From Aggregatibacter sp. 2125159857 (lineage in GTDB: Bacteria > Pseudomonadota > Gammaproteobacteria > Enterobacterales > Pasteurellaceae), in assembly GCF_017798005.1 (NCBI RefSeq), contig NZ_CP072548.1, positions 558,001 through 622,000 of the forward strand: a stretch of 64,000 nt of DNA, written 5' to 3'. The position numbers were made by a program, and so were the translations under genes. How positions within the stretch are numbered: the first letter of the stretch is position 1; each line of letters opens with the position of its first letter. The notes below the pieces were generated by a model that ran no database searches, had not been told where the DNA came from, and saw only the letters and a program-made list of their open reading frames with translations. Positions 1 to 11,242 of the stretch are shown one piece after another.

Positions 1-552
1 CAAATACAGCCATAAAACACGGTAAGGATCTGATTTATTACGTTGATAAAATGCCAAAAAATCCTGCTCGGCGAGGTTATACCGCCCCACATAATAGAAG
101 TCTAATGCTCGATTAAGGAAGGTATATTCATAATCAGGATCGAGGCTGAAAACCGTATTAAAGGCCTCTAATGCGCCGTCATAGTCTTCATCAAGTAATA
201 AATAAAGCCCTAGATAGTTATACACTGCCGCCATTTTAGGTTGCAATGCAAGAGCTTGAGTAAAGTCATAACGCGCTAAAGCCCAAAGCCCCAAACTATC
301 GTAAAGCACGCCCCGTTCAAAATGGAGAGAAGCACGTTCTTCATTACTCATTTTTCCAACGAGCAACACCTGACTAATTCGAACAATCATGACTTCCTGT
401 TCAAAATGCTGGCTTGGATTTTGCTCAGCTAACACGACTTTATTTTTAGACACAAAGGTATTGCTCAAGCCGATACAGCCTGATAATACAAAGACTGAAA
501 ATAAAATAGTTAGGAAAATCGCGAAATTAGACAACCCATTACGTTGCGTCAT
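1..552 (-). CDS. nlpI: Lipoprotein NlpI, TPR protein (partial, C-terminus beyond window)
   Basis: The reading frame starts at an ATG whose complement ends at 552 and runs open to base 1, so about 184 N-terminal residues are present and the C-terminus is missing. The N-terminus has a hydrophobic signal followed by the lipobox LSGC, so it is an outer-membrane-targeted lipoprotein. Tetratricopeptide repeats follow (for example the stretch ending LGLYLLLDEDYDGALEAF). NlpI is known in gammaproteobacteria as an adaptor for murein hydrolases and the Prc protease. It lies directly downstream of pnp on the same strand, the usual nlpI position. A hairpin at 594-628 separates the two genes. Confidence 0.93.
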   Translation of the reverse strand, partial: MTQRNGLSNFAIFLTILFSVFVLSGCIGLSNTFVSKNKVVLAEQNPSQHFEQEVMIVRISQVLLVGKMSNEERASLHFERGVLYDSLGLWALARYDFTQALALQPKMAAVYNYLGLYLLLDEDYDGALEAFNTVFSLDPDYEYTFLNRALDFYYVGRYNLAEQDFLAFYQRNKSDPYRVLWLYL

Positions 553-593
553 TTCTTTATAAGCCTTAAAGCAGAGTATTGCTTGTTGAAAAA

Positions 594-628
594 CAAATGT
601 TACGGCACATAATGTACCGTAACATTTT
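594..628 (-). terminator. Hairpin between pnp and nlpI
   Basis: On the minus strand an 8-bp stem TGTTACGG/CCGTAACA with an 11-base loop is followed by TTTGTTTTT. It lies 14 bases past the pnp stop and 40 bases before the nlpI start. It probably acts as a pnp terminator or partial attenuator, since pnp and nlpI are often co-transcribed. Confidence 0.7.
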
Positions 629-641
629 GAAAAAATTTAAA

Positions 642-2771
642 TTATGCCTGCTCTACAATATCATCGGATACGTGTTGAGCAGTTTCTGCTTTCGGAGCAA
701 GCTCTTTCATGGTTAAACGAATACGACCTTGACGATCGATTTCCACCACTTTAACCATCACTTCTTGTCCTACTTGTAGATAGTCGCTGACTTTTTCCAC
801 ACGTTCTTCCGCAATTTGAGAAATGTGAACCAAGCCTTCTTTATTACCTACGATAGAAACGAATGCACCGAAATCGGCTAAACGAGTCACTTTACCTTTG
901 TAAATGGCACCCGCTTCTACTTCGGCAGTGATGTCTTCGATACGTGCCATCACATCTTGTACGGCATTCTTATCTACCGCAGCAATTTTCACTGTACCGT
1001 CATCATCAATATCAATGGAAGTACCGGTTTCTTCGGTCAATGCACGAATCACTGCACCACCTTTACCGATCACATCTTTGATTTTCTTCGGATCAATTTT
1101 CATGGTGTAGATTCGTGGTGCAAAATCAGAAATATCTGCACGTGGCGCCGGAATCGCTTGCTCCATCACACCAAGAATGTGCATACGTGCGCTTTTCGCT
1201 TGGTTTAATGCAATTTGCATGATTTCAGCGGTGATACCTTCAATTTTGATATCCATTTGCAGTGCAGTTACACCTTGACGCGTACCCGCCACTTTAAAGT
1301 CCATATCACCTAAGTGGTCTTCATCGCCAAGAATATCGGAAAGCACGACAAATTTGTCATCTTCTTTCACCAAGCCCATCGCAATACCGGCAACCGCTGC
1401 TTTAATCGGTACACCGGCATCCATTAAGGCAAGAGAAGCACCACACACGGAAGCCATAGAAGAAGAACCGTTGGATTCGGTAATTTCAGATACCACACGT
1501 ACCACATATGGGAATTCGGCTAAGGTTGGCATCACCGCTGCCACACCACGTTTCGCCAAACGACCGTGACCGATTTCACGACGTTTTGGTGAACCGATCA
1601 TACCGGTTTCGCCCACGGAATACGGAGGGAAGTTATAGTGGAATAAGAAGTGATCAGAACGCTCACCGGTTAATTCATCAATGATTTGCGCATCGCGTTC
1701 AGTCCCTAACGTGGCAACGGCTAATGCTTGCGTTTCACCACGGGTAAAGATTGCCGAACCATGAGTACGCGGTAACACACCGGTGCAAATATCTAATGCA
1801 CGCACGGTATCCACGGTACGTCCGTCAATACGTGGTTCACCGGCAATAATACGTCCACGCACGATTTGGCTTTCAAGTGCGGTGAAAATATCAATAATTT
1901 TTCCTTCACTGACTTCTTCATCTTCAGCGGTAATTTGTGCGATGACATCGGCTTTAATCGCATCAATTTGCTCATAACGCGCTTGTTTTTCAGTGATACG
2001 ATACGCATCGCCTAAACGTGCTTCAGCTAATGCTTTCACTTTATTGATTAAATCAGTGTTTGGTTCAGGTGCAACCCAATCCCAACGTGGTTTACCGGCT
2101 TCTTTGGCAAATTCTTTAATGGCTTCCACCACCACTTGTTGTTGCTGATGACCGAATACGACAGCGGCTAACATTTGCTCTTCAGTGAGAATATCCGCTT
2201 CGGATTCCACCATTAATACGGCTTTATCAGTACCTGCAACCACTAAATCCAAACGGCTTTGTTTTTGTTCGTTGATGGTTGGGTTTAATACGAATTGATC
2301 GTTGATGAAACCAACACGCGCCGCACCAATCGGGCCATTAAACGGCACACCGGATAAGGTTAATGCCGCAGACGCACCAATCATGGCGACTAAATCCGGA
2401 CTGATTTGCGGATTAACTGAAACCACGGTGGCAATCACTTGGATTTCATTGAAGAAGCCTTCCGGGAATAACGGACGAATTGGACGATCGATTAAACGGG
2501 CAATTAAGGTTTCGCCTTCAGACGGACGACCTTCGCGTTTGAAGAAACCGCCCGGAATACGGCCGGCAGCATAAGTACGTTCTTGATAGTTAACGGTTAA
2601 TGGAAAGAAATCTTGACCTTCTTTCACCTCTTTTTTGGCGACCACAGTCACAAATACAGTGGTGTCGTCCATGCTTGCCATCACAGCAGCAGTGGCTTGG
2701 CGAGCAATGGCGCCGGTTTCTAAAGTGACGGTATGTTGACCGTATTTAAATTGTTTAACAATTGGATTCAC
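642..2771 (-). CDS. pnp: Polyribonucleotide nucleotidyltransferase (PNPase)
   Basis: PNPase degrades RNA 3'-5' by phosphorolysis and is a degradosome component. I chose the GTG at 2771 (protein begins [12 protein letters not shown]), which has an AAGGA ribosome site just upstream and gives 709 residues, the usual size. A longer open frame to 2855 adds an uncharacteristic N-terminal tail. Two RNase PH-like domains are visible, the second containing [10 protein letters not shown] and [18 protein letters not shown] core motifs. A KH domain ([11 protein letters not shown]) and an S1 domain ([13 protein letters not shown]) follow near the C-terminus. The leader upstream of 2771 is over 100 bases with an uptake signal at 2849. 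PNPase leaders are autoregulated by RNase III cleavage in E. coli; no such site could be confirmed here by eye. Confidence 0.97.
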   Translation of the reverse strand: MNPIVKQFKYGQHTVTLETGAIARQATAAVMASMDDTTVFVTVVAKKEVKEGQDFFPLTVNYQERTYAAGRIPGGFFKREGRPSEGETLIARLIDRPIRPLFPEGFFNEIQVIATVVSVNPQISPDLVAMIGASAALTLSGVPFNGPIGAARVGFINDQFVLNPTINEQKQSRLDLVVAGTDKAVLMVESEADILTEEQMLAAVVFGHQQQQVVVEAIKEFAKEAGKPRWDWVAPEPNTDLINKVKALAEARLGDAYRITEKQARYEQIDAIKADVIAQITAEDEEVSEGKIIDIFTALESQIVRGRIIAGEPRIDGRTVDTVRALDICTGVLPRTHGSAIFTRGETQALAVATLGTERDAQIIDELTGERSDHFLFHYNFPPYSVGETGMIGSPKRREIGHGRLAKRGVAAVMPTLAEFPYVVRVVSEITESNGSSSMASVCGASLALMDAGVPIKAAVAGIAMGLVKEDDKFVVLSDILGDEDHLGDMDFKVAGTRQGVTALQMDIKIEGITAEIMQIALNQAKSARMHILGVMEQAIPAPRADISDFAPRIYTMKIDPKKIKDVIGKGGAVIRALTEETGTSIDIDDDGTVKIAAVDKNAVQDVMARIEDITAEVEAGAIYKGKVTRLADFGAFVSIVGNKEGLVHISQIAEERVEKVSDYLQVGQEVMVKVVEIDRQGRIRLTMKELAPKAETAQHVSDDIVEQA

Positions 2772-3006
2772 TATGTTTTCCTTTTTAAATGAGTAATCAC
2801 AATGTTTTATTTTCCAATTTGCGACTAGCAAAAATAATCTTAAAAACCACCGCACTTTTACCGGCTACGACACAAAATCATTTTTGTTAGCCGCACGCTA
2901 ATTTAGAAAATAAAACGCAGGCATTATACAGAGCTTTTGCCTTGATGGGTAACTTTATTTACGCAATTCCCATTTATGACTATCTGAAAAATAATGTTGA
3001 TGATAA

Positions 3007-3513
<507 letters not shown>

Positions 3514-3534
3514 AGGACGACAATTCATCATTAG

Positions 3535-3563
3535 AATGCGCTTAATGTTAAGCGCATTTTTTA
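3535..3563 (+). terminator. Rho-independent terminator after the YhcH-family gene
   Basis: An 11-bp perfect stem AATGCGCTTAA/TTAAGCGCATT with a 2-base gap at the tip is followed by a T-run. It lies 22 bases past the stop at 3513. Confidence 0.9.
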
Positions 3564-3720
3564 TCGCCTATTTTGACGTTTTTCAATGAAAATCAGCGAA
3601 ATGTGTAAATCATCGTAACGTAAACAAATAAAGATTGTGTTTAATTTAATTAGCAGATAAATTACCTGCTTTTTTTGCGGGCAAAATGCGCCCATCACTT
3701 TCACAAAACGAGGATAGTCT

Positions 3721-5013
3721 ATGTTAAGCGTTGATACCCCATCTCAGGCGATGCTACCGCGTAAACCGAAGTTCTATCAAAGCTTATACGTGCAAGTCAT
3801 TATTGCGATTATTATCGGTATTTTATTAGGGAATTTTTTCCCTGATTTCGGTGCCGGGTTAAAACCGTTAGGTGAAGCATTTATTAAGCTGGTTAAAATG
3901 ATTATCGCACCGGTGATTTTTCTGACCGTTGTTACCGGTATTGCCGGTATGAACGACATGAAAGCGGTTGGGCGGGTTGCCGGAAAGGCGATGCTGTATT
4001 TTGTGACCTTTTCGACGTTGGCGCTTGTGATCGGAATGGTTGTGGCCAATATTATTGAACCCGGAGCAGGATTAAATATTGATCCGGCGTCATTAACCTC
4101 CGAAAAAGTGTCAGAATATGTTGCGAAAGCGAAGGATAGCACGCTAACGGCTTTCTTAATGAACATCATTCCTACCACCGTATTAAGCCCATTAGTAGAG
4201 GGTAATATTCTGCAAGTCTTGTTTATTTCCGTGTTGTTTGGGGTAGCATTGGCTTCGGTGGGCGACAAAGCACAGCCTATTACGGAACTCCTACGACTGG
4301 CGACAGCGCCGATGTTTAAGGTGGTGTCAATTTTGATGAAAGTTGCCCCTTTAGGCGCATTGGGCGCGATGGCGTTCACCGTGGGAAAATACGGGTTAAG
4401 TTCCATTAGCCATTTGATGCTTTTAATTGTGACGTTTTATATTACGTCCTTATTATTTATTATTTTTATCTTAGGCGCGGTCGCACGTTATAACGGTTTC
4501 TCTATTTTGAAAATGGTGCGCTATATTAAGCAAGAATTGTGGTTAGTCTTAGGAACATCCTCCTCAGAAGCCGCGTTGCCGACCTTAATGCAAAAAATGG
4601 AGGCGGCCGGTTGTAAAAAATCAGTGGTGGGATTAGTGGTGCCGACCGGTTATTCTTTTAATTTGGACGGTACAAATATCTATATGACAATGGCCGCATT
4701 ATTTATTGCGCAAGCCACCAATACGGATCTTTCCATTAGCGAGCAATTTACCTTGTTGTTTGTTGCGATGTTAAGTTCAAAAGGTGCTGCCGGCGTAACC
4801 GGTGCCGGTTTTATTACATTAGCCGCCACACTTTCCGTGGTTCCGGGGCTGCCGGTTGAGGGCATGGCGTTAATTTTGGGGATTGATCGTTTTATGTCCG
4901 AATGCCGTGCGTTAACGAATTTGGTGGGTAACGCCTGTGCGACCATTGTTGTGGCGCGCTGGGAAAATGCCTTGGATAAAGAAAAATTAGCATTAGCGAT
5001 GAACGGTAAATAG
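3721..5013 (+). CDS. dctA: C4-dicarboxylate/cation symporter DctA
   Basis: A 430-residue polytopic inner-membrane carrier of the DAACS family (DctA/GltP). It imports succinate, fumarate or malate with protons or sodium. The N-terminus is [12 protein letters not shown], followed by hydrophobic segments. The family hallmarks are seen: the serine-rich reentrant loop [12 protein letters not shown], then [18 protein letters not shown] and the late [17 protein letters not shown]. Length and sequence fit DctA better than GltP. It stops one base before the ydbH start, so the two are probably co-transcribed. The upstream gap 3564-3720 is AT-rich and carries no clear operator. Confidence 0.9.
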   Translation: MLSVDTPSQAMLPRKPKFYQSLYVQVIIAIIIGILLGNFFPDFGAGLKPLGEAFIKLVKMIIAPVIFLTVVTGIAGMNDMKAVGRVAGKAMLYFVTFSTLALVIGMVVANIIEPGAGLNIDPASLTSEKVSEYVAKAKDSTLTAFLMNIIPTTVLSPLVEGNILQVLFISVLFGVALASVGDKAQPITELLRLATAPMFKVVSILMKVAPLGALGAMAFTVGKYGLSSISHLMLLIVTFYITSLLFIIFILGAVARYNGFSILKMVRYIKQELWLVLGTSSSEAALPTLMQKMEAAGCKKSVVGLVVPTGYSFNLDGTNIYMTMAALFIAQATNTDLSISEQFTLLFVAMLSSKGAAGVTGAGFITLAATLSVVPGLPVEGMALILGIDRFMSECRALTNLVGNACATIVVARWENALDKEKLALAMNGK

Positions 5014-5014
5014 T

Positions 5015-7750
5015 ATGAAGCGATGGTGCGGTTGCTTACTTGGATTGATAGTATTAACGGTGGCGATCATTTGCGCGTTACCGTGGTGGATCACGCCGAA
5101 ACAAGTCGAAACATGGGTTAACCGCTTTCTCGCACCAGATTATGACTTGCAACTGCCTGAACGATGGCATTTACACATCACCGGTTTGCAACTGCCCGAA
5201 CTGGATATTCGGGCAGGGCAATGTACTTTGGCGACATTCAGTGATGTGCGTCTTCATTGGTGGGAGCTTCGTCAACTTGACGTGGCGCATGCCGGGGTGG
5301 ATTATGACTGCCTCAATCGATTGCCTTCCTCTGATGAGACAAAAACATCGCCAAATTTGACCGCACTTTTTTCCGTTCTCCCGTCTGTAGAGGTAAATGT
5401 TCAGCATTTTCGATTGGAGAATAGCCAGGCACTGGATATACCACCTAGGCTACGTGCGCTGTTGGATGCTGATATTGCAGCAACCGCAAATTATGACGGT
5501 CATCGTTTGCAATTAACTGCCAATGCGAAGACTCATGATGATCATGTGATTTTACATCATCAATCGACGCTCGCTCGCCTAAACCATTCGTTCCAATGGC
5601 AGGGACAAACCGATTACCAACCGCTTAACGGACAAACCTATCATTTGCATTTTTCTACTCAGTTACAAGAGGAATTGTCTCAATTACCGCAGCAAGGCGA
5701 ACTACGCGTGGATTGGCAAAATGCCGATTTTAGTGTGAACAAAGGCGCGCTTCAATTGAGCTGGAACGGTGAGAAAGGACAAATCAACGCACAGGATTTA
5801 AGCCGTGATAAACCGTTATTAGATGTGCCTTTTACGTTTACTGCCGATGGTTTAGCCATTAACTGGGGAACATTTTATTGGACGTTTGACGGTTATCAGC
5901 CGATCAAAGGCTTCTTCGGTTTAGCCTTGCATAAACCGCAAGAGGGTTGGTTACCCTTGGAAACCGATGTGGATGTGATCGTGCAAACCTTTGGTGAACT
6001 CGGCAAAGGCGAAATTGTGATATCGGGTAAAAAAGGTGAAATTGGTGGCGGTGCAGATAAAAACCAACTGAACTTTGATCTCAAAACGCGTGGTGACTTA
6101 CGCTATAACAACACTGTGGCACAAACTAATTTAGACTACCATATTAGCGGTGTTTTTGAGGCACCTACGCTGCTGTTCCGCCCTGGTTCCGTGTTCAAAA
6201 TGGATAATGTACAACCTGATACTAAAATCCATGCACGCCTGCCGTTGGATAACATACAAGTGGGACGCTATGGTTTAGAGGGGCGTCTGCAAGCCACTTT
6301 ACAAGGATTCACCCCACAGTTTAAGCAGTTAAATTTAAAGCTTGATGGACAGGCACATGAGTTTATTGCCGGAATTAAAACCGTGTTTGATTTGCGTGAT
6401 GAAAAGCAAAATTTACGCGCAGCAGAAATGCGTGCAGCGAACCGTTGGGATTGGACGATTGACGGTGAGGCGCACTGGACCTCTTTGAATACGCCGGTGA
6501 ACATAAAAGGTGTGGGCTTTTGGGAAGCGGATCATATTGAATTAAATCAACTTTCTGCCCATTCCGGCAATGTGCATACCAGTGGAGTGAAAATGGCACC
6601 TTTGACATTGGAATTGAAAGATCGCCTACGTTGGGATTATGAAGCAGCGCATCTTCGCGGGCTACTCCAGGCCCAAACGGAGTGGATTGAATTTGCGTAT
6701 GGCGGACGCTTTGTTCGTCCGGTATTTGGCGTGGGGATTGAAGGAAAAAGTATCGATAATTTCAATTTGGCAGGGGATTTAAAAGCCGGTGCGCTTGGTC
6801 CGATTGACGTTACCGCCCGTTATGAAAATCAGGCACTGAATGGCAACATTCGCTGGCAAGGGCAATCGGCGAAAGTGTTCCAATCCTTATTCCCACAACA
6901 ATGGTCATGGATTATTCGCCATGGCAGCATTCAAGGGGGCAGTGATTTTGTGATTAACGAGGATGGCGTGGCGTTACAGGGAGAATTTAATTTGCGCAAT
7001 GTTGGCATCACCTTCCCTGATGGAGAAATTCAAGCGTTGACGATTCGTTTTCCAATAAATTATCAAAAACTTGCCCTACGAACCGCACGCACAAAACCGA
7101 TTCAGGTCGCGGCGAAAAATATCCGCGTGGGTGCGCTTGCCATACGTGAAGCGGCTTTTGATGTATTTGGTACTTACCCTAACTCCGCCAAGCAACCACT
7201 AACTTTGCAAAAAGTGAAGGTCGGCGTGTTTGACGGTTTGCTTAGCGTGCCCAGTTTGAGTTTCCCTCAACACAAAATAGCCGTGTTGCATTTTGACAAC
7301 ATTGATTTAGCGCAAGTGATGGAATTGGCACAATATAACCAAGTGAGCGTCAGCGGACGGGTTAATGCCTCCTTGCCGTTCTGGTTAGGGCATAATGCCT
7401 GTTTAATTTGTAACGGGCGTCTTGAACAAGCCGGAAAATTGAAGATTAAACTTCACGATAATATGGTGAGTAGTTTGAAAAAAGGCGGTTTAACAGAGCG
7501 GATGTTAGTGGATTTATTAAAAGAAATGGAATTGGAAAAATCTCACGCTAACTTGAATTTGACGCCTGACGGAAACATGACATTGGGGGCTACGATCACG
7601 GGGCTTAATCCTACTAGACGGCCTCACCATCCAATTACTTTGAATTACACCCATCAAGAGAATATGTTTGAGCTTTGGGATATGGTTGACTACGGCTCGC
7701 AATTTGAACAAAATTTACAATATCAACTTTATCGACATTTAGAACAATGA
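5015..7750 (+). CDS. ydbH: YdbH family intermembrane phospholipid transport protein
   Basis: A 911-residue protein with one N-terminal transmembrane helix (about residues 5-25, CGCLLGLIVLTVAIICALPW) followed by a long beta-rich periplasmic region typical of AsmA-like bridge proteins. YdbH, TamB and YhdP are partly redundant carriers of phospholipids from the inner to the outer membrane in E. coli. The next gene, overlapping by 4 bases, is the lipoprotein YnbE, its known outer-membrane partner, which makes the assignment firm. Pfam named the family DctA-YdbH; here dctA really does lie one base upstream. The adjacency is conserved context and does not show that YdbH transports dicarboxylates. 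Confidence 0.88.
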   Translation: MKRWCGCLLGLIVLTVAIICALPWWITPKQVETWVNRFLAPDYDLQLPERWHLHITGLQLPELDIRAGQCTLATFSDVRLHWWELRQLDVAHAGVDYDCLNRLPSSDETKTSPNLTALFSVLPSVEVNVQHFRLENSQALDIPPRLRALLDADIAATANYDGHRLQLTANAKTHDDHVILHHQSTLARLNHSFQWQGQTDYQPLNGQTYHLHFSTQLQEELSQLPQQGELRVDWQNADFSVNKGALQLSWNGEKGQINAQDLSRDKPLLDVPFTFTADGLAINWGTFYWTFDGYQPIKGFFGLALHKPQEGWLPLETDVDVIVQTFGELGKGEIVISGKKGEIGGGADKNQLNFDLKTRGDLRYNNTVAQTNLDYHISGVFEAPTLLFRPGSVFKMDNVQPDTKIHARLPLDNIQVGRYGLEGRLQATLQGFTPQFKQLNLKLDGQAHEFIAGIKTVFDLRDEKQNLRAAEMRAANRWDWTIDGEAHWTSLNTPVNIKGVGFWEADHIELNQLSAHSGNVHTSGVKMAPLTLELKDRLRWDYEAAHLRGLLQAQTEWIEFAYGGRFVRPVFGVGIEGKSIDNFNLAGDLKAGALGPIDVTARYENQALNGNIRWQGQSAKVFQSLFPQQWSWIIRHGSIQGGSDFVINEDGVALQGEFNLRNVGITFPDGEIQALTIRFPINYQKLALRTARTKPIQVAAKNIRVGALAIREAAFDVFGTYPNSAKQPLTLQKVKVGVFDGLLSVPSLSFPQHKIAVLHFDNIDLAQVMELAQYNQVSVSGRVNASLPFWLGHNACLICNGRLEQAGKLKIKLHDNMVSSLKKGGLTERMLVDLLKEMELEKSHANLNLTPDGNMTLGATITGLNPTRRPHHPITLNYTHQENMFELWDMVDYGSQFEQNLQYQLYRHLEQ

Positions 7751-7956
7751 AAAAACATCTGAAAAAATCACCGCACTTTTGGGGTTTGCTTGCCGTTTCT
7801 CTCCTGCTTTCCGGTTGTAAACCAACCATTCAATTAGAAACTCCTAAAGAGGGCATCACCATTAATATGAATGTGGTGGTGGATCATAATATCAGCGTCA
7901 AAATGGATGAAAAAACCAAAGCGGCGACAGAGGCGGCTAAACGCAAGTCTAAATAA
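7747..7956 (+). CDS. ynbE: YnbE family outer-membrane lipoprotein
   Basis: A 69-residue lipoprotein: positively charged N-terminus, hydrophobic stretch, lipobox LLSGC, then the conserved KPTIQLETPKEGITINMN segment of YnbE. It overlaps the ydbH stop by 4 bases (ATGA), so translation is coupled. In E. coli YnbE multimerises as beta strands on the C-terminus of YdbH and completes the intermembrane bridge. The third gene of the E. coli operon, ydbL, which limits YnbE polymerisation, does not follow; a terminator and a dispersed repeat come next. An uptake signal (7770) encodes part of the signal peptide (SPHF). Confidence 0.88.
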   Translation: MKKHLKKSPHFWGLLAVSLLLSGCKPTIQLETPKEGITINMNVVVDHNISVKMDEKTKAATEAAKRKSK

Positions 7957-7977
7957 GACACCGCAAGGTATCATAAA

Positions 7978-8008
7978 AAACGGGGCTTTTTAGCCCCGCT
8001 TTTTTTAT
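7978..8008 (+). terminator. Terminator of the dctA-ydbH-ynbE unit
   Basis: A GC-rich stem CGGGGCT/AGCCCCG with a short loop of Ts is followed by seven or more Ts, 21 bases past the ynbE stop. Confidence 0.9.
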
Positions 8009-8329
8009 TATAGCCAGCCAAAGTCTGGCTATAAAAACCATACGCTATGCATATGGAGCCAAATTTAACCTCTCGTAGCGTGCAACTTGTTGCACGAATA
8101 ATTAACCTCGATACGTAATTCACGATTTCATGCGTAGCGTGCATCTTGATGCACGACCAAATCACGCACGGAACGTTATTTAACTCTTTCTGGCATTCAC
8201 GATTTCGTGCAACAAGTTGCACGCTACAATTCACTAAAATAGAGATATGAAAATAAACACGGTTACCGGTTTTCACAAGCTCCTTGAGGGGCTTGTGAAG
8301 TATAGATCCTTATAGGGGAGCCTAAAAAC
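8004..8329. repeat. Hairpin-rich dispersed repeat, copy 1
   Basis: About 325 bases that recur at 45298-45749 with high identity. The element is built from palindromic modules: a TAGCCAG/CTGGCTA hairpin at its left end, GTAGCGTGCAACTTGTTGCA, a related GCGTGCATCTTGATGCACG module, then the first module again in inverse orientation (TTCGTGCAACAAGTTGCACG), and a right-hand CACAAGC/GCTTGTG hairpin. It fills the gap between ynbE and the 3' end of the convergent symporter gene. A minus-strand open frame across it (7971-8276) is an artefact of the repeat. Mobility and function are unknown; it resembles a MITE or a BIME-like mosaic. Confidence 0.8.
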
Positions 8330-8357
8330 AGCACGTTTTACGTGCGGATTGTTATTT

Positions 8358-9731
8358 TTACGCCATACCGTCAAGATCGGATTTATGGGTATTCAAACGA
8401 GCAAAGTAATCTTTGGTTTCTTCAATAATCACGTTTCGCAACCCAATTAAGGCGATTAAGTTAGGAATCGCCATTAAGCCGTTCACAATGTCCGCCAAAA
8501 TCCAAATTAAGTTTAAGTGAATGAATGAACCACAGCCGACCAAAATAATAAAGGCTAAACGATAGAGCTTAATGCCTTTGATGCCGACTAAATATACAAA
8601 ACAGCGTTCACCGTAATAACACCAGCCTAGAATTGTGGTAAAGGCGAAGAACAATAAGCCGACGGTGACAATAGTCGCACCGACAGAGGATCCTAACCCT
8701 TGTGAGAAAGCGTAGTTTGTCACCGCAGCGCCCGCCATGCCCGGTGCTTGCCATGCGCCGGTGAGTACTAATACGATTCCCGTCATGGTGCAGACGATGA
8801 TGGTATCAAGGAATGTCCCTGTCATGGAAATTAGCCCTTGACGCACCGGCTCTTTAGTTTGCGCGGCGGCAGCGGCGATGGGTGCGCTTCCCAAGCCGGA
8901 TTCATTGGAGAAAATCCCCCGCGCCACGCCTGATTGAATCGCTTTCATGACCGTGAAACCCAGCGCACCGCCCAATGCGGCCTCAGGGTTAAAGGCACTG
9001 TGTAAAATCAGGCCAAGTGCGGTCGGAATTTTATCTAAATTTAATAAAATGATGATGATGGATGTCGCCACATAAAATACCGCCATAAAGGGTACGATGT
9101 AAGAGGACACCAGCGCAATGCGCTTCACACCACCAAGAATGATGAGCCCAACAAGCAAAGTAATGATAGCGGCGGTGATTTCGATCGGCACGCTGAAGGT
9201 GTCGTTCATGGCTTGCGTAATCGCATTTACTTGCGGGAAGGTGCCGATGCCGAAAAACGCCACCAATACACCGAAGATGGCAAATAATTTGGCTAACCAG
9301 CCTAAGCCGAGACCGCGTTCGATGTAATACATCGGACCGCCCGCCATAAAGCCGTTTTTGTCACGCACACGATATTTCACCGCCAGTAAACATTCCGCAT
9401 ATTTGGTTGCCATGCCGAGTAATGCAACCAACCACATCCAGAAAATGGCACCCGGACCACCGGCCTGCACGGCGGTGGCAACACCTACGATGTTCCCCGT
9501 GCCGATAGTGGCGGCGAGAGCAGTGCACAAGGCAGCAAAAGAAGACACATCCCCTTTTTGCTGAAGACCGGAATCTCGCTTGAATAAATAACGCAATGCG
9601 CGCGGTAACTGTGTGATTTGAATGAAACCCAGCCGCAGCGTTAAATATAATCCTGTGCCGGCTAATAAAATAAGAAGGGGGGGACCCCACACGAATGTGT
9701 TGATTGCAGATAAAACGTCTTCTAATGACAT
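8358..9731 (-). CDS. Sodium:alanine/glycine symporter, AGCS family
   Basis: A 457-residue polytopic inner-membrane protein of the alanine or glycine:cation symporter family (AlsT/DagA/AgcS). The start at 9731 (MSLEDVLSAINTF) is preceded by GAGGA; an open frame to 9809 adds a non-family extension. Family signatures include AATIGTGNIVGVATA, GPGAIFWMWLVALLGMATKYAE and FSNESGLGSAPIAAAAA. A tandem glycine riboswitch lies immediately upstream (9836-10026), so glycine is very likely a substrate and an inducer. The 3' end faces the dispersed repeat. Confidence 0.92.
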   Translation of the reverse strand: MSLEDVLSAINTFVWGPPLLILLAGTGLYLTLRLGFIQITQLPRALRYLFKRDSGLQQKGDVSSFAALCTALAATIGTGNIVGVATAVQAGGPGAIFWMWLVALLGMATKYAECLLAVKYRVRDKNGFMAGGPMYYIERGLGLGWLAKLFAIFGVLVAFFGIGTFPQVNAITQAMNDTFSVPIEITAAIITLLVGLIILGGVKRIALVSSYIVPFMAVFYVATSIIIILLNLDKIPTALGLILHSAFNPEAALGGALGFTVMKAIQSGVARGIFSNESGLGSAPIAAAAAQTKEPVRQGLISMTGTFLDTIIVCTMTGIVLVLTGAWQAPGMAGAAVTNYAFSQGLGSSVGATIVTVGLLFFAFTTILGWCYYGERCFVYLVGIKGIKLYRLAFIILVGCGSFIHLNLIWILADIVNGLMAIPNLIALIGLRNVIIEETKDYFARLNTHKSDLDGMA

Positions 9732-9835
9732 TTGAAATTCCTCGTAAATAACCTGATTACAAGGAGGCGAAAAGAATTTTGCGGATAGATAAAATAGAAA
9801 ATAACACAATGAAATTGCGCTATACCAACCGAAAT

Positions 9836-10026
9836 CTTCTGCCCCTGTCCTTTTGCCTGAGCGTTTGAAAAGCCTTGTTTTACGGCTTCTTTGCGCCTTC
9901 GGCGTCCGTGAGTGCTAAATGTTGCACACGGATCTCTCCAAGGGTTCGTCCAGTAACAGTCCCTGCCATCGCGCCTGAAAGATTTTACCTCGTCGGCGTG
10001 GGGTCAATTCCCCGCTCTCCAGCTAC
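9836..10026 (-). ncRNA. Tandem glycine riboswitch (gcvT motif)
   Basis: On the minus strand two gcvT-type aptamers lie in series ahead of the symporter. Aptamer 1 (about 10026-9957) has CTGGAGAGCGGGG, GCCGACGAGG and TCTTTCAGGC. Aptamer 2 (about 9950-9836) has CTTGGAGAGATCCG, the canonical GACGCCGAAGGCGCAA and CTCAGGCAAAAGGACAG, the most diagnostic string. The 104 bases to the start codon would hold the expression platform; I could not identify its switching stem with confidence. Glycine riboswitches before AGCS symporters are known to act mostly as ON or OFF switches depending on the platform. Confidence 0.93.
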
Positions 10027-10098
10027 CTTCATCCGAACAATTTATGTTTGCACATAAAGTGCGGTAGATTTTAACAAGATAGTATTAGAATCTCAATC

Positions 10099-10364
10099 TT
10101 ACGGGTTATCCCACTGCCATTTTTTTGCAATATAACTGCAGCTTGGCACTAATTTCAGTTGATTTTCTTGAATAAAAGCGACCAACGCTTGATATAACTT
10201 ATCCGCCACACCTTGTCCGCGCAAGGTTTCGGACACATAAGTATGATTGGCATTAATCGTTTTTTCATCGATAAAATAATAGGTTAGCTCCGCAACGCGT
10301 TGTTGTTGATCATCTAAAATAAAAAAGGCGCCTTGCCCGTGATTTTCTTCATGTTGAATTTGCA

Positions 10365-10365
<1 letters not shown>
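10099..10365 (-). CDS. Small GNAT-fold N-acetyltransferase (YjdJ-like)
   Basis: An 88-residue single-domain Gcn5-related acetyltransferase of the short bacterial type. The acetyl-CoA loop is seen in SETLRGQGVADKLYQALV, with the preceding strand INANHTYV. The C-terminus has the family's CSYIAKKWQ segment. The ATG at 10365 overlaps the yacG stop by one base (TAATG), so it is the last gene of the pil-coaE-yacG series. Substrate unknown. Confidence 0.85.
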
Positions 10366-11208
<843 letters not shown>

Positions 11209-11242
11209 CTATTGAGAATGTGTAGATCATAAGACCATGGCT

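Noticed and set aside
3590..3625. CRP site upstream of dctA
   Set aside because: TGTGTAAATCATCGTA has at least three mismatches to the two half-sites.
3777..4406. 209-residue minus-strand ORF opposite dctA
   Set aside because: Antisense shadow of a membrane-protein gene with strong family evidence on the plus strand; similar shadows elsewhere were ignored.
7971..8276. Minus-strand 101-residue ORF (begins MKTGNRVYFHISILV)
   Set aside because: It lies entirely in the dispersed hairpin repeat, and a shorter relative appears in the second copy at 45487-45696. Length and end change with repeat structure; no ribosome site. Treated as repeat artefact.
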